A stretch of 64,000 nucleotides of DNA from Winogradskyella aurantia (GTDB lineage Bacteria > Bacteroidota > Bacteroidia > Flavobacteriales > Flavobacteriaceae), in assembly GCF_002266855.1 (NCBI RefSeq), contig NZ_NGJN01000006.1:124001-188000 (forward strand), written 5' to 3'. Under the pieces are notes generated by a model. That model was not told the origin of the DNA. It did no database searches and saw only the letters and a list, made by a program, of their open reading frames with translations. The translations under genes were made by a program, and so were the position numbers. Shown one piece after another: positions 26,237-35,527 of this stretch (its first letter is position 1; each line of letters starts with the position of its first letter).

Positions 26237-26850
26237 TAGCCTAACTTTTGATTTACGAGGTATAGTTCAGAATTTGGTCCTTCATTAAATAGTAAATCTA
26301 AAATGCTTAGGTCTGCTTTAAACCCATGCTTTTCAGAAAATACTTGAGTATAGGGTGTATAGGTATTTGAGGTATTTTTCTTTTGCGACAAATGCCTATA
26401 ATCCATGATGTCCTTAGGATTTATCTCAAATTTTGTGGTCACGGCTTTTGGAATATAAACCTGTAAAGCGTCTTCAAGAATCTCTAGGCATTTTAAGTTG
26501 AGATCTAAAAGAAACTTGAATTGTATTTTAAAGAGGGGCACTAAATCATCTATATAAAATTCAAAAAAAGGGGACATGCTATAGGCCGACATAAGGGACG
26601 TTAAATGGTTTTGCTGCCAATTTTCGTCATAGGAGATTTTAACATCTTTGAAAAGTTGTCTATTTTTTTGAGTATAGTTTACAGGTACGCTTAAAGCTAA
26701 TTTACCGTTAGCACCATAGATTTCTGCCCTATTTCTAAAGGTTTGCTTTTGGTAATTACCATAAACCTCCAAACAAACCTTATCGGCTTTCATCATCGCA
26801 ATAAAATGCGATACATTAGGAAAGTAAGTTGGGTGGATAAGACAGTCCAT
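26236..26850 (-). CDS. WbqC family protein
   Basis: The 204-residue cytoplasmic protein shows the WbqC-like pattern: HPTYFPNVSHFIAM at the N-terminus, YQKQTFRNRAEIYGANGKLALSVPV and then KISYDENWQQNHLTSLMSAYSMSPFF with FYIDDL. In O-antigen loci, WbqC proteins are linked to glycine or amino-acid decoration of sugars; in flavobacteria a gene of this kind commonly follows lepB outside any O-antigen locus, as here. It lies 20 bases after lepB and overlaps the DUF6122 start by one base. The precise reaction is unproven. Confidence 0.85.
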   Translation of the reverse strand: MDCLIHPTYFPNVSHFIAMMKADKVCLEVYGNYQKQTFRNRAEIYGANGKLALSVPVNYTQKNRQLFKDVKISYDENWQQNHLTSLMSAYSMSPFFEFYIDDLVPLFKIQFKFLLDLNLKCLEILEDALQVYIPKAVTTKFEINPKDIMDYRHLSQKKNTSNTYTPYTQVFSEKHGFKADLSILDLLFNEGPNSELYLVNQKLG

Positions 26851-26870
26851 AAACTAAACTTATCGGTACA

Positions 26871-28478
26871 CTATTTTGATTGAGATTTCCTTTTCTTTCG
26901 CCATCTATTAAAAAAGGTAATACCTAGGACTACAACTAAAAAAGGAATGAGATAAGAGGTGCGTTTACCGCTGCCACTTACCGTAGTAAAAATCCTGTCC
27001 CAACGGAAGCTCCAATTTTTAATTCCATCATTTATGCCATCGATACTCATCCAAATGAACACAGGTTTTCCAAAAATGTGATTATAAGGCACAAATCCCC
27101 AAAACCGACTGTCAATGGAGTTATGCCTGTTATCTCCCATCATCCAGTAATAATCTTGCTTAAAAGTGTAGGATGTGGCAGGTTCGTCGTTAATGAATAT
27201 CTGGTTGCCTCTTGTCACTACCTTATTTCCTTCGTATTCTGAAATGGCACGCTTGTATAAGGCGATATTCTCTGTGTTCAACTGCACTGTTGCTCCGGCT
27301 TTGGGAATCCATATTGGGCCAAAGTTGTCAACGTTCCAATTATAATTAGGATCCCTAGGAAATATATCTTCTGTTTCGCCTTTGGCTCGTTTTATGGGTG
27401 TAATTTTAGCGACTTCAGGATGGGCTTTTAAACGTGCAATGGCCTCATCCGTAGCGGCTGGTATACGATAGGAGCCTTCATTAGAGCCATAACCTAAACC
27501 ATCGGTGATATCATATTTTTTTAAAATACTAAAAATTCTAGCGGGTTGTAAATTTCTCTTAAATGTAATCTCATAAGAGAATTGTAGATGTGCTCTAGGA
27601 GGCAATTTGTTTTTCTTTCCATCTATATATACATAACCATCCTTAATTTCTAAGGTATCGCCAGCAACACCAACACACCGCTTTACTAGATTTGTTTTTT
27701 TGTCAATGGGTTTATAATAATTACGATCTGGTTTGAACTGGTTCATGTCCAATAACGTATCTGCGGGTTGATTGAACACGACAATATCATTGCGTTCAAC
27801 ATGCTCAAACCCTGGTAATCTAAAATACGGCAGTTGAAGTTTATTTAGCAATGAGGAATTCCGTTTCTCGTAATTATCACTGAACAAATAGGATTTTGTT
27901 TTGAGTATAGGAATGGTATCATGTACCATTGGTGCAGCCACAGTTGTCATTGGCCCCCTTGGACCATAATGAATTTTACTGACAATTAGAAAATCACCAA
28001 CCAATAGGGATTTTTCGAGAGAAGAAGAAGGAATGACAAAAGGCTGAAAAAAATACGTATGAACTATGGTTGCAGCGACTATGGCAAATAAAATGGACGT
28101 TACCCACTCACCAGCTGAAGTCTTTGGTTTTAACTGTCTGTTTTCTATGTATTGGACATCAGCTACATAATTAAGATAGTACAAATAGAACCCAAGAGAC
28201 AAAATACAAATCAACGCATCTAGTTTGGTGTCTTTTCCAAAAGTTCTTGCTGTTTCTACCCAAACAGCTGGTATCATTATAAGATTCACTATCGGTAAAA
28301 ACAATAAAACAACCCACCACCAAGGGCGTGAAATTACCTTCATTAAAATAACGGCATTGTAAACGGGTACAAAAGCTTCCCATGCCTGTCTCCCGGCTTT
28401 AACATAGAGTTTCCAAGTACCTAAGCCATGAACCACTTGAATTATCAATAAGAAAATAAACCACTCTGTCCAGTTCAT
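26871..28478 (-). CDS. lepB: Signal peptidase I (large Bacteroidota form)
   Basis: LepB removes signal peptides from exported proteins at the periplasmic face of the inner membrane. At 535 residues it is much longer than E. coli LepB. An N-terminal region with three or so helices (1-105) precedes the catalytic domain. The nucleophile is Ser153 in FVIPSSSLEKSL and the general base is Lys266 in LVKRCVGVAGDTL. GDNRHNSIDSRFWGFVP forms the last conserved box, and a final membrane helix lies near 510-528. The interval between Ser and Lys (113 residues) and the stretch between boxes D and E carry large insertions. It sits between dapB and WbqC in the parA run. Confidence 0.92.
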   Translation of the reverse strand: MNWTEWFIFLLIIQVVHGLGTWKLYVKAGRQAWEAFVPVYNAVILMKVISRPWWWVVLLFLPIVNLIMIPAVWVETARTFGKDTKLDALICILSLGFYLYYLNYVADVQYIENRQLKPKTSAGEWVTSILFAIVAATIVHTYFFQPFVIPSSSLEKSLLVGDFLIVSKIHYGPRGPMTTVAAPMVHDTIPILKTKSYLFSDNYEKRNSSLLNKLQLPYFRLPGFEHVERNDIVVFNQPADTLLDMNQFKPDRNYYKPIDKKTNLVKRCVGVAGDTLEIKDGYVYIDGKKNKLPPRAHLQFSYEITFKRNLQPARIFSILKKYDITDGLGYGSNEGSYRIPAATDEAIARLKAHPEVAKITPIKRAKGETEDIFPRDPNYNWNVDNFGPIWIPKAGATVQLNTENIALYKRAISEYEGNKVVTRGNQIFINDEPATSYTFKQDYYWMMGDNRHNSIDSRFWGFVPYNHIFGKPVFIWMSIDGINDGIKNWSFRWDRIFTTVSGSGKRTSYLIPFLVVVLGITFFNRWRKKRKSQSK

Positions 28479-28540
28479 AAATTGTATTTTAGTCTTAGTA
28501 GGTTGAAAATTATTTTATTTTGTTTCAAACTATTGAGAGA

Positions 28541-29242
28541 TTAACCAATGTTTAACACGTCTTTCATGGTAAAAATACCTTTTTTATCGCTTATCCACTC
28601 CGCTGCGATCAATGCTCCCAAAGCAAAACCTGCTCTGCTATGTGCTATATGTTTTATGCTTATGGTGTCTATATCAGAATGATACGAAATCTCATGAGTT
28701 CCTGGAGTATTTTCTATTCGTTTGGCCTCAATATGTATTTCTTTGGGCTTGGCCTCCTTTAAGGTCCAATTGGTGTAATCCGTATTTGCAATGATAGCCT
28801 CTGCCAATGAAATTGCCGTACCACTTGGCGCATCTAACTTTTGGGTATGATGAATTTCTTCCATTGTAACATGGTAAGCCTTAAATTCTGACATTAATTG
28901 ACTAAGCTTTTTGCTCAATTCGAAAAAGAGATTGACACCAAGACTAAAGTTTGAGGCATATAAAAAACTTCCTTCTCTTTGTTCGCAGTAAGTGACGACT
29001 TCATTATAATCATCTAGCCAGCCCGTTGTTCCAGATATAATAGGCACATTGCTGTCTAAAGCACGTTTAATGTTTTTTACCGCAACTGAAGGTAAACTAA
29101 AATCAATAGCAACATCAGCTCCTGATAAGTCGAAAGTATCAGTTTCACTAGTTACTTTCAATACAATCTGATGATCCCTTTCTAAAGCAATTTTTTCAAT
29201 GCTTTTACCCATTTTTCCATAGCCTAATAGTGCAATATTCAT
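28541..29242 (-). CDS. dapB: 4-hydroxy-tetrahydrodipicolinate reductase
   Basis: DapB catalyses the NAD(P)H-dependent step that yields tetrahydrodipicolinate for lysine and meso-diaminopimelate, hence peptidoglycan. The 233-residue protein is slightly short for the family but complete. It has the nucleotide-binding start MNIALLGYGKMGKSIE, the AIDFSLPSV motif, ISGTTGWLDDY, the catalytic EEIHHTQKLDAPSGTAISLAE box (with paired His and the Lys) and HSRAGFALGALIAAEWI at the end. It follows the DUF5683 gene by one base and precedes lepB by 62 bases on the minus strand. Confidence 0.94.
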   Translation of the reverse strand: MNIALLGYGKMGKSIEKIALERDHQIVLKVTSETDTFDLSGADVAIDFSLPSVAVKNIKRALDSNVPIISGTTGWLDDYNEVVTYCEQREGSFLYASNFSLGVNLFFELSKKLSQLMSEFKAYHVTMEEIHHTQKLDAPSGTAISLAEAIIANTDYTNWTLKEAKPKEIHIEAKRIENTPGTHEISYHSDIDTISIKHIAHSRAGFALGALIAAEWISDKKGIFTMKDVLNIG

Positions 29243-29243
29243 C

Positions 29244-29846
29244 CTAAAACTTAAAATTTAAGGTTAATCCCAAATCTGAGCTATTTTCCATTTCGTTATA
29301 TTGAAAATGTGGACTTAAACTTAGGTCTTCATTTACATTAAACTGCATTAAATGGGCATCTACATTAGCATCTATTATATTTAAGACATAAAGCCCGACC
29401 GTTACTAAAAGCGATACTTCCTTATTTCTTCTGAATTGCTGTTGAGCGCGTATTAAAGCATCATTGGAAATAGCAGGAGTAGCGCCACTACCATAAAACT
29501 CATCATCCTTAAATCCAGCAAGCCTTCTTTTGTAGGCATCCCTATATCTATCGAACTGCCTGTCATTTCTAACATAGAAATATATTCCTGTACCAATAGC
29601 TCCCCAAACGAGAGGAATTTTCCAGTATTTTTTGTTATAAGCCTGTCCCAAACCAGGAAGAACTGCAGAATAAAATGCTGCTTTTGATGGCCTTAAGGGG
29701 TCAATGGCCTGTTTTTTAAGGGTTTTGTTTGCTATAATAGGAGACTCCTCCAATGAGATATTCGTACTGTCTTTTTCTTTTTGGGAAAATATAAAGCAGA
29801 AATTTAAAAGTGTAATCGTGACAAGAAATAAACGCTTATTTAGCAC
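29244..29846 (-). CDS. DUF5683 domain-containing membrane protein
   Basis: The 200-residue protein has a signal-like N-terminus (about 1-21), then the DUF5683 core: DPLRPSKAAFYSAVLPGLGQAYNKKYWKIPLVWG, a hydrophobic GAIGTGIYFYVRN, the RYRDAYKRRLAG segment and a further hydrophobic segment near 145-160. The PGLGQAYNKKYWK motif is shared with small TM2-type proteins. It starts inside the parB stop (11-base overlap) and ends one base before dapB, so expression is coupled to the partition genes. Function is unknown. Confidence 0.85.
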   Translation of the reverse strand: MLNKRLFLVTITLLNFCFIFSQKEKDSTNISLEESPIIANKTLKKQAIDPLRPSKAAFYSAVLPGLGQAYNKKYWKIPLVWGAIGTGIYFYVRNDRQFDRYRDAYKRRLAGFKDDEFYGSGATPAISNDALIRAQQQFRRNKEVSLLVTVGLYVLNIIDANVDAHLMQFNVNEDLSLSPHFQYNEMENSSDLGLTLNFKF

Positions 29847-30738
29847 GCTGAACCAATTTTTTTATCCTATTGAAATCTTCTTCAGAATGGAAAGGTATAG
29901 TTATTTTGCCACTTCCATTTTTAGCGACTTTAACATCAATTTTATGACCAAAATATTCAGAGATTTCTTTAATACCTTTTTTGATGTATTTTGGAAGTTC
30001 GTTAGACGTGGGTTTTGATGTTTCTTCAGCTGGTAGGCTTAAATTTTTCACCAATTGTTCAGTGGCCCTTACAGAAAGTTTATTACTAATTATTTTTTCA
30101 TAGATTTCAAGTTGATCAATCTGCTTTTCTATATTTACCATGGCCCTTCCGTGCCCCATAGATATGAAGCCATCGCGCATACCCGTTTGAATTATAGGGT
30201 CTAATTTAAGTAGACGCAAATAGTTGGCAATAGTAGAACGCTTTTTACCAACACGCTCACTCATTTGCTCTTGGGTTAAATTAATCTCATCAATAAGACG
30301 CTGGTATGAAAGGGCTATCTCAATAGGGTCTAGATCTTGACGCTGAATATTTTCTACCAAGGCCATTTCTAGCGATTCTTGATCGTTGGCAATTCTAATA
30401 TAAGCGGGGATGGTCTTTAAACCTATCAATTTGGATGCTCTAAAACGACGTTCCCCTGAGACGAGTTGGTATTTGTTAAAGGCTAATTTTCTAACGGTTA
30501 TAGGTTGAATAACACCCAATTCCCTAATGGAGGATGCTAATTCTTTAAGCGTTTCTTCATTAAAGTTGGTCCTGGGCTGAAAAGGATTAACTTCTATACT
30601 TACTATGTCTAGTTCAACAATATTGCCAACAATCTTATCGGCATTTTTGTCTTCTGCAGAATTAATATCTTTTTCTGGGTCTTTCAGCAATGCCGAAAGC
30701 CCTCTTCCTAATGCCTGTTTTTTTGTTGCTTTCGCCAT
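29836..30738 (-). CDS. parB: Chromosome partitioning protein ParB
   Basis: ParB binds parS sites, spreads along DNA using CTP and works with ParA to segregate origins. The 300-residue protein has the N-terminal KKQALGRGLSALL, the ParB/CTPase motifs VNPFQPRTNF, LASSIRELGVIQPITVR, the GERRFRASKLIG box and ALVENIQRQDLDPIEIA. These are followed by the helix-turn-helix (LTQEQMSERVGKKRSTIANYLRLL) and a C-terminal dimerisation segment (about 245-300). The start overlaps the parA stop by one base. I found no convincing parS palindrome in the window. Confidence 0.94.
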   Translation of the reverse strand: MAKATKKQALGRGLSALLKDPEKDINSAEDKNADKIVGNIVELDIVSIEVNPFQPRTNFNEETLKELASSIRELGVIQPITVRKLAFNKYQLVSGERRFRASKLIGLKTIPAYIRIANDQESLEMALVENIQRQDLDPIEIALSYQRLIDEINLTQEQMSERVGKKRSTIANYLRLLKLDPIIQTGMRDGFISMGHGRAMVNIEKQIDQLEIYEKIISNKLSVRATEQLVKNLSLPAEETSKPTSNELPKYIKKGIKEISEYFGHKIDVKVAKNGSGKITIPFHSEEDFNRIKKLVQRAK

Positions 30739-31505
30739 TAAAATTCATTTTTTTTAATTAGCTCTTTGGCCAAGCTTAAGTAGTTGGCCGCACCTTTGCT
30801 ACTTACATCATAATTTATAATACTCTCTCCATAACTCGGTGCTTCGCCGAGCCTCACATTTCTTTGGATTATGGTTTCAAAAACCATATCACTAAAATGT
30901 TTTTGTACTTCTTCCACAACTTGATTTGAAAGACGAAGTCTTGAATCATACATCGTGAGAAGCATACCTTCAATATCTAACGCTTGGTTGTGTATTTTTT
31001 GTACACTTTTAATGGTATTTAACAATTTTCCCAAACCTTCTAGCGCAAAATACTCACATTGAATCGGAATAATAACCGCATCTGCCGCAGTCAGTGCATT
31101 TAAGGTTAATAAGCCTAAAGAGGGTGCACAATCAATTAAAATATAATCGTAGTCTTCTTTCAATTCCGTAATGGCTTTTTTAAGCATGTATTCGCGCTCA
31201 TCTTTATCTACCAGTTCAATCTCTATCGCCACGAGGTCAATATGAGCGGGAATTACGTCAACATTAGGTGCATTTGATGGTACAATGGCATCTTTTGCAG
31301 CTTTGGTGTGCTCTAAGACTTGGTAAGAGCCAATTTCAACATTATCCACATCGATGCCCAAGCCCGAACTAGCATTGGCCTGAGGATCAGCATCTATAAG
31401 TAGGACTTTCTTTTCGAGTACGCCAAGGGAAGCAGCTAAATTTACTGAAGTTGTTGTCTTACCTACACCACCTTTTTGATTTGCAATTGCAATGATTTTA
31501 CCCAT
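30738..31505 (-). CDS. parA: Chromosome partitioning ATPase ParA
   Basis: This Walker-type ATPase binds DNA non-specifically and positions ParB-bound origins. The 255-residue protein is a standard chromosomal Soj/ParA: the deviant Walker A KGGVGKTTTSVNLAASL (residues 11-27), DADPQANASSGLG, the YDYILIDCAPSLGLLTLNAL region and QCEYFALEGLGKL. There is no N-terminal DNA-binding domain, which favours a chromosomal over a plasmid type. It is first in the run parA-parB-DUF5683-dapB-lepB-WbqC-DUF6122. A hairpin at 31588-31615 separates it from the M16 peptidase gene upstream. Confidence 0.94.
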   Translation of the reverse strand: MGKIIAIANQKGGVGKTTTSVNLAASLGVLEKKVLLIDADPQANASSGLGIDVDNVEIGSYQVLEHTKAAKDAIVPSNAPNVDVIPAHIDLVAIEIELVDKDEREYMLKKAITELKEDYDYILIDCAPSLGLLTLNALTAADAVIIPIQCEYFALEGLGKLLNTIKSVQKIHNQALDIEGMLLTMYDSRLRLSNQVVEEVQKHFSDMVFETIIQRNVRLGEAPSYGESIINYDVSSKGAANYLSLAKELIKKNEF

Positions 31506-31587
31506 TAAGAGATTTGGTTTAAATAAGGCTTAAAAATACAATTAATTATGGGTTTAGAAAACGGAAGTTGTTAACATTGGTTAAACA

Positions 31588-31615
31588 GAAAGGCAGCCGT
31601 TGTGACTGCCTTTTC
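31588..31615 (-). terminator. Hairpin terminator after the M16 peptidase gene
   Basis: GGCAG and CTGCC, extended by A/T pairs to about AAAGGCAG/CTGCCTTT, flank a 9-base loop. It lies 23 bases past the M16 stop on the minus strand, with a T-rich tail in that direction, and before parA. Confidence 0.65.
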
Positions 31616-31637
31616 TAATCCATAAATGATCTATTTT

Positions 31638-34496
31638 TTATTCCTCAGGTAATAATATGGCCTTTATATAACCACCCTTCAAATACTTATTAGCAACAGC
31701 TTTAACATCGTCTGTTGTTAAGGCATTAATGTTGCTTTCGTAATTTACTACATTGTTAAGGTCTGATTGATTGTAATCAGCACTTCTTATAGCTGATAAC
31801 CAGAAACGATTTTGTTCCAGTTCATCTTTGCGCGATAATAGGAGTGCTTTTTTAACTTTATCCATATCAACTTCCGTAGGACCATCCTTAATTATTTTTT
31901 CAAGTTCTGCAATGGAAGCATTTGCCAATTTTTCAGCGTTCTCAGGAGCGCAAGGAAATGAGATACTAAAATTAAAGTTACCATACGGAATCTTGCTTAT
32001 AGAGCCTCTTGCGCCAGCGCCGTATACACCACCTTCTTCCTCTCTGAGTTTTTCAATGAGTTTTATGCTTAAAATTTCGCCCAAAGCACTGATAGCTCTA
32101 GCTTCTTTTTCATTGTAAGTGGCGTCACCACTAAAGATTAAATTCACCTGGCTTTTAGGTTCTGTACCTTTCCTATAAACAAACTCATGATCTCCTGATT
32201 TCTGTCTAAAGGGAAAGGATTTGTACATTTCTTTAGTTGAATTACCGGGTAATGATGCAATATAAGTTTCGGCTAAATCGATTAACATTTCTTCATCGAT
32301 ATTTCCAACAAAATAAAAGTTGAAATCCCCAGCATTAGCAAAACGTTCTTTGTATTTCTGGTAAGCTAAATCATAATTTGCCTTATCAAAATCCTCTTCT
32401 GTTGGAAATCCTGTATATCTAGGATTCCCCTCATTTAAGAATTTGCCAAGAGCTATAGAGAACGAGATGTTAGGGTTGGATAAAATATTTCCTAAAAATG
32501 CCTTTTGTTTACTGATGTATGAAGCAAAGGCTTCAGGGTCTTTATCCAATTTGGTGAAATACAAATGAATCATCTGAAACATGGTCTCTAAATCCTTTGG
32601 CGTTGAGGAGCCGCGCATGCCTTCATCGTTACCTCTAATGTAAGGTCTAACACTGGCTATTTTACCAGACATCATTTTTGTCATTTCATTTTTTGAAATG
32701 CCATCTATACCGGCTTCAAATAAACCACCATTTGCACTGGCTGTTTCTTTTAATTCCTCGTTAGAGTATAACGATGTTCCTCCGTAGCTAAATGCTTCAA
32801 AAAGAATTTCATCATTTTTAAAATCTGTTTTCTTGTAAGTTATTGTAGAGCCATTGCTCAGCGTTAATTGTGTTATTTCGTTTATTTGACCTTCGAACAG
32901 GGTCTCTTTTTCAACAACACTCCCTTTCGCTGGTTTTACGGCCATCATATCTGAACGGACCTCTTCATCGACGTAGTCATCAATGTCAGCATTCTTGACA
33001 TCGTTCAATAGTGCAACCACTTCTTCTTCTGAAACTTTTTTTAGACCCTCTTTTTTTGGACCGGTTAGGACTACTAACCTATTGTCATCATGCAAGAAAT
33101 CGGCAATAAGCCCATTAACTTCCTCTAATTTTATATTTGGCAGTTCTATTTGCGCGTAGTTGTAGGACCATTCGATTCCTGGAATAGGGCTTTCATCAAT
33201 AAAATTTTGAATGTAAGCACCAACAATTCTATTAGACTCTCGTTTATCCCTATCTTTATAAGAGCGTTCCAATCTTGCTAAGTAGTCTTTTTTTGCACGT
33301 TCAAGTTCCGAAGCTTTAAACCCGTAGCGCTTTACTCGTTCATTTTCTTCAAGGAGGACTTTCAAAGCCTCTAACTGCCCTGTTTCATTGGTTTGTGCAA
33401 TGGATTGATAAGCTTCTTTGTTGCCTATAATGCCACCGTGATAAGAGAAGCCAAAAATGAATGGTGGATTAGGTTTGTTGGTGTACTCATTAAGTCGATT
33501 ATTAATCATTTCAGTAAAAAGACCTTCTACCATGTTATCGCGATAATCTTGGATGGTTTTTGTCTTTTTTCTTTCGCCTTTGTCTTTATAATACACCTGT
33601 ACTTGACTGCCCGTGGCTTCCTCGTCCCATTCAATGGCCACAAAGGTTTCCTTGTGGTTTTCTGATCCAAATTCCTCCCGTGGTCTAGGGTTTTCAGGAT
33701 TTTTAAGGCCATTGAAATTTTCTTTTATTTTTTGTTCTAGTGTTTCAACATCCAAGTCTCCAACTGCGATAACTGCCATCAGATTAGGACGGTACCATTG
33801 CTTTTGAAAGCGCCTTAAACTTTCATACTTGAAGTTCTCTAAATTTTCTTTGGTGCCAATTGGGAGACGGTCAGCATATTTAGATTTATAAGCAATCTTG
33901 TCTAGGTATTTGGATTGCATCCGGGTTGCTGCTCCAAGTCTAGTTCTGTACTCTTCAATGACCACACCTCGTTCATCGTCAATATCCTCCTCAGTCAATA
34001 AGGCATTGCCAGCCCAATCCTGTAAAATTTGAAATCCTTTATTTAGTTTTTCTGGATCATCACTAGGAATTGGAAGTATATACACAGTTTGATCGAAACT
34101 CGTATAGGCATTTAAGTCTGCGCCAAACTCAATTCCGATACCTTGAAGATAATCTACCAATTCATTTTTCTTAAAATTGGTGGTGCCATTAAAATTCATA
34201 TGCTCCATAAAATGGGCAAGACCCACTTGGTCGTCGTCTTCTAAAATAGATCCAGCTTTAATAGCTAGCCGCAATTCTACTTTATCTTCTGGTTTACCGT
34301 TGTTTTGGATGTAATAGGTTAAGCCATTTTCTAGTTGACCAATTTTTACTTCAGGAGTAATAGGTAACTTCTCAGATGGTACGGCTACACTTTGTTGGTT
34401 TTCTAGGGTCTTTGTGGTTTGTGCTTGAACTGTAAAACCAGTAAATGACGCACAACACAATAAAGTTAAAAACACTTTTGAGAACATTGAATTCAT
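31638..34496 (-). CDS. M16 family zinc metallopeptidase (pitrilysin/insulinase type)
   Basis: The exported 952-residue protein has a signal peptide ending near VQAQ (residue 26). The inverted zinc site His95-Phe-Met-Glu98-His99 is in GLAHFMEHMNFNGT, and the third ligand is the second Glu in GVVIEEYRTR about 75 residues on. The chain has four M16-type lobes: an active N-terminal half (about 45-480) and an inactive C-terminal half (about 540-950) that lacks HxxEH but keeps the Arg/Tyr-like closing elements. Two halves in one chain match the periplasmic pitrilysin-like class that degrades peptides. It stands alone, bounded by the hairpin at 31588-31615. Confidence 0.92.
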   Translation of the reverse strand: MNSMFSKVFLTLLCCASFTGFTVQAQTTKTLENQQSVAVPSEKLPITPEVKIGQLENGLTYYIQNNGKPEDKVELRLAIKAGSILEDDDQVGLAHFMEHMNFNGTTNFKKNELVDYLQGIGIEFGADLNAYTSFDQTVYILPIPSDDPEKLNKGFQILQDWAGNALLTEEDIDDERGVVIEEYRTRLGAATRMQSKYLDKIAYKSKYADRLPIGTKENLENFKYESLRRFQKQWYRPNLMAVIAVGDLDVETLEQKIKENFNGLKNPENPRPREEFGSENHKETFVAIEWDEEATGSQVQVYYKDKGERKKTKTIQDYRDNMVEGLFTEMINNRLNEYTNKPNPPFIFGFSYHGGIIGNKEAYQSIAQTNETGQLEALKVLLEENERVKRYGFKASELERAKKDYLARLERSYKDRDKRESNRIVGAYIQNFIDESPIPGIEWSYNYAQIELPNIKLEEVNGLIADFLHDDNRLVVLTGPKKEGLKKVSEEEVVALLNDVKNADIDDYVDEEVRSDMMAVKPAKGSVVEKETLFEGQINEITQLTLSNGSTITYKKTDFKNDEILFEAFSYGGTSLYSNEELKETASANGGLFEAGIDGISKNEMTKMMSGKIASVRPYIRGNDEGMRGSSTPKDLETMFQMIHLYFTKLDKDPEAFASYISKQKAFLGNILSNPNISFSIALGKFLNEGNPRYTGFPTEEDFDKANYDLAYQKYKERFANAGDFNFYFVGNIDEEMLIDLAETYIASLPGNSTKEMYKSFPFRQKSGDHEFVYRKGTEPKSQVNLIFSGDATYNEKEARAISALGEILSIKLIEKLREEEGGVYGAGARGSISKIPYGNFNFSISFPCAPENAEKLANASIAELEKIIKDGPTEVDMDKVKKALLLSRKDELEQNRFWLSAIRSADYNQSDLNNVVNYESNINALTTDDVKAVANKYLKGGYIKAILLPEE

Positions 34497-34617
34497 GATT
34501 GATGGTTTAATATTTATAAGAATTTTCTCTAAAATAGGTATAATAATCCTGTAGAAAAATGTATAAGAAAATTTTAACTAATATTTAGTGTAATAGGCTT
34601 AATGTACTGAAATGCTA

Positions 34618-35499
34618 TTATTTGTTCTTTTTGGCTCTAATCATTTTTTCCAGATTGTCCCAAAGAGATTCAGGAATTTCAGAAAGCATATTAAATTCTC
34701 CTGCGCCTTTGAGCCATTCACCACCATCAATGGTTATGACTTCGCCATTTATATAGGCAGAGAAATCTGAGACCAGGTAAGCTGCTAGATTAGCCAATTC
34801 TTGATGCTCACCAACCCGTTTTAGAGGTACTTTTTTAGCCATATCAAATTTTTCTTGTAAATCTCCAGGCATTAAACGATCCCAAGCTCCTTTTGTTGGG
34901 AAAGGTCCTGGAGCAATGGCATTAAATCGCATTCCGTATTTGGCCCATTCTACAGCGAGACTTCTGGTCATAGCTAACACTCCAGCCTTGGCGGCGGCGC
35001 TCGGTACAACATAGCCAGAACCGGTCCAAGAATAAGTTGTTACGATGTTAAGAACGTTGGTATTCGTTTGCTTTCGGTCTATCCAGTGTTTGCCAAAGGA
35101 AAGTATGCAGTTTTTAGTGCCTTTTAGAACAATATCTATTATGACATCGAAAGCGCGAGGGGATAGGCGCTCTGTTGGAGAAATGAAGTTTCCTGCTGCA
35201 TTGTTCAACAATACATCTACTTGACCAAAGTGGGCTACAACCTTTTCGCGCATGTTCTCAACTTGGTGGTACTCCCTTACATCACATTGCACAGGGAGGC
35301 AACTACCCTTGGTCTCAGCTTCTAATTCCTTAGCTGTATTTCGAAGCTTTTCTAAATTTCGGGAGGTTATGGCAACGTTGGCACCAAGTTCAAGGAAGTA
35401 CTTAGTCATCGCCTTTCCCAAGCCACTACCGCCGCCAGTGACGACGATTGTTTTTCCTTTTAAGGCGTCATCACGAAGCATTTTAGCTGTGTAATCCAT
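34618..35499 (-). CDS. SDR family oxidoreductase, 2,4-dienoyl-CoA reductase-like
   Basis: The 293-residue protein has the SDR cofactor motif GGGSGLG (residues 22-28) and NNAAGNF (99-105). The classic YxxxK is replaced by Ser167-Ala-Ala-Ala-Lys171, and a Tyr occurs 15 residues before the Lys (Tyr156). That arrangement is what I recall from animal 2,4-dienoyl-CoA reductases, where Tyr and Lys are likewise 15 apart, Ser is four before Lys, and the following VPSAAAKAGVLAMTRSLAVEWAKYGMR text matches. The likely job is NADPH reduction of dienoyl-CoA in breakdown of unsaturated fatty acids. It lies 28 bases after the methylmalonyl-CoA mutase genes, which fits acyl-CoA catabolism. Confidence 0.82.
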   Translation of the reverse strand: MDYTAKMLRDDALKGKTIVVTGGGSGLGKAMTKYFLELGANVAITSRNLEKLRNTAKELEAETKGSCLPVQCDVREYHQVENMREKVVAHFGQVDVLLNNAAGNFISPTERLSPRAFDVIIDIVLKGTKNCILSFGKHWIDRKQTNTNVLNIVTTYSWTGSGYVVPSAAAKAGVLAMTRSLAVEWAKYGMRFNAIAPGPFPTKGAWDRLMPGDLQEKFDMAKKVPLKRVGEHQELANLAAYLVSDFSAYINGEVITIDGGEWLKGAGEFNMLSEIPESLWDNLEKMIRAKKNK

Positions 35500-35527
35500 A
35501 TAGTATTTTTCAAATGGGTAAAATAAA

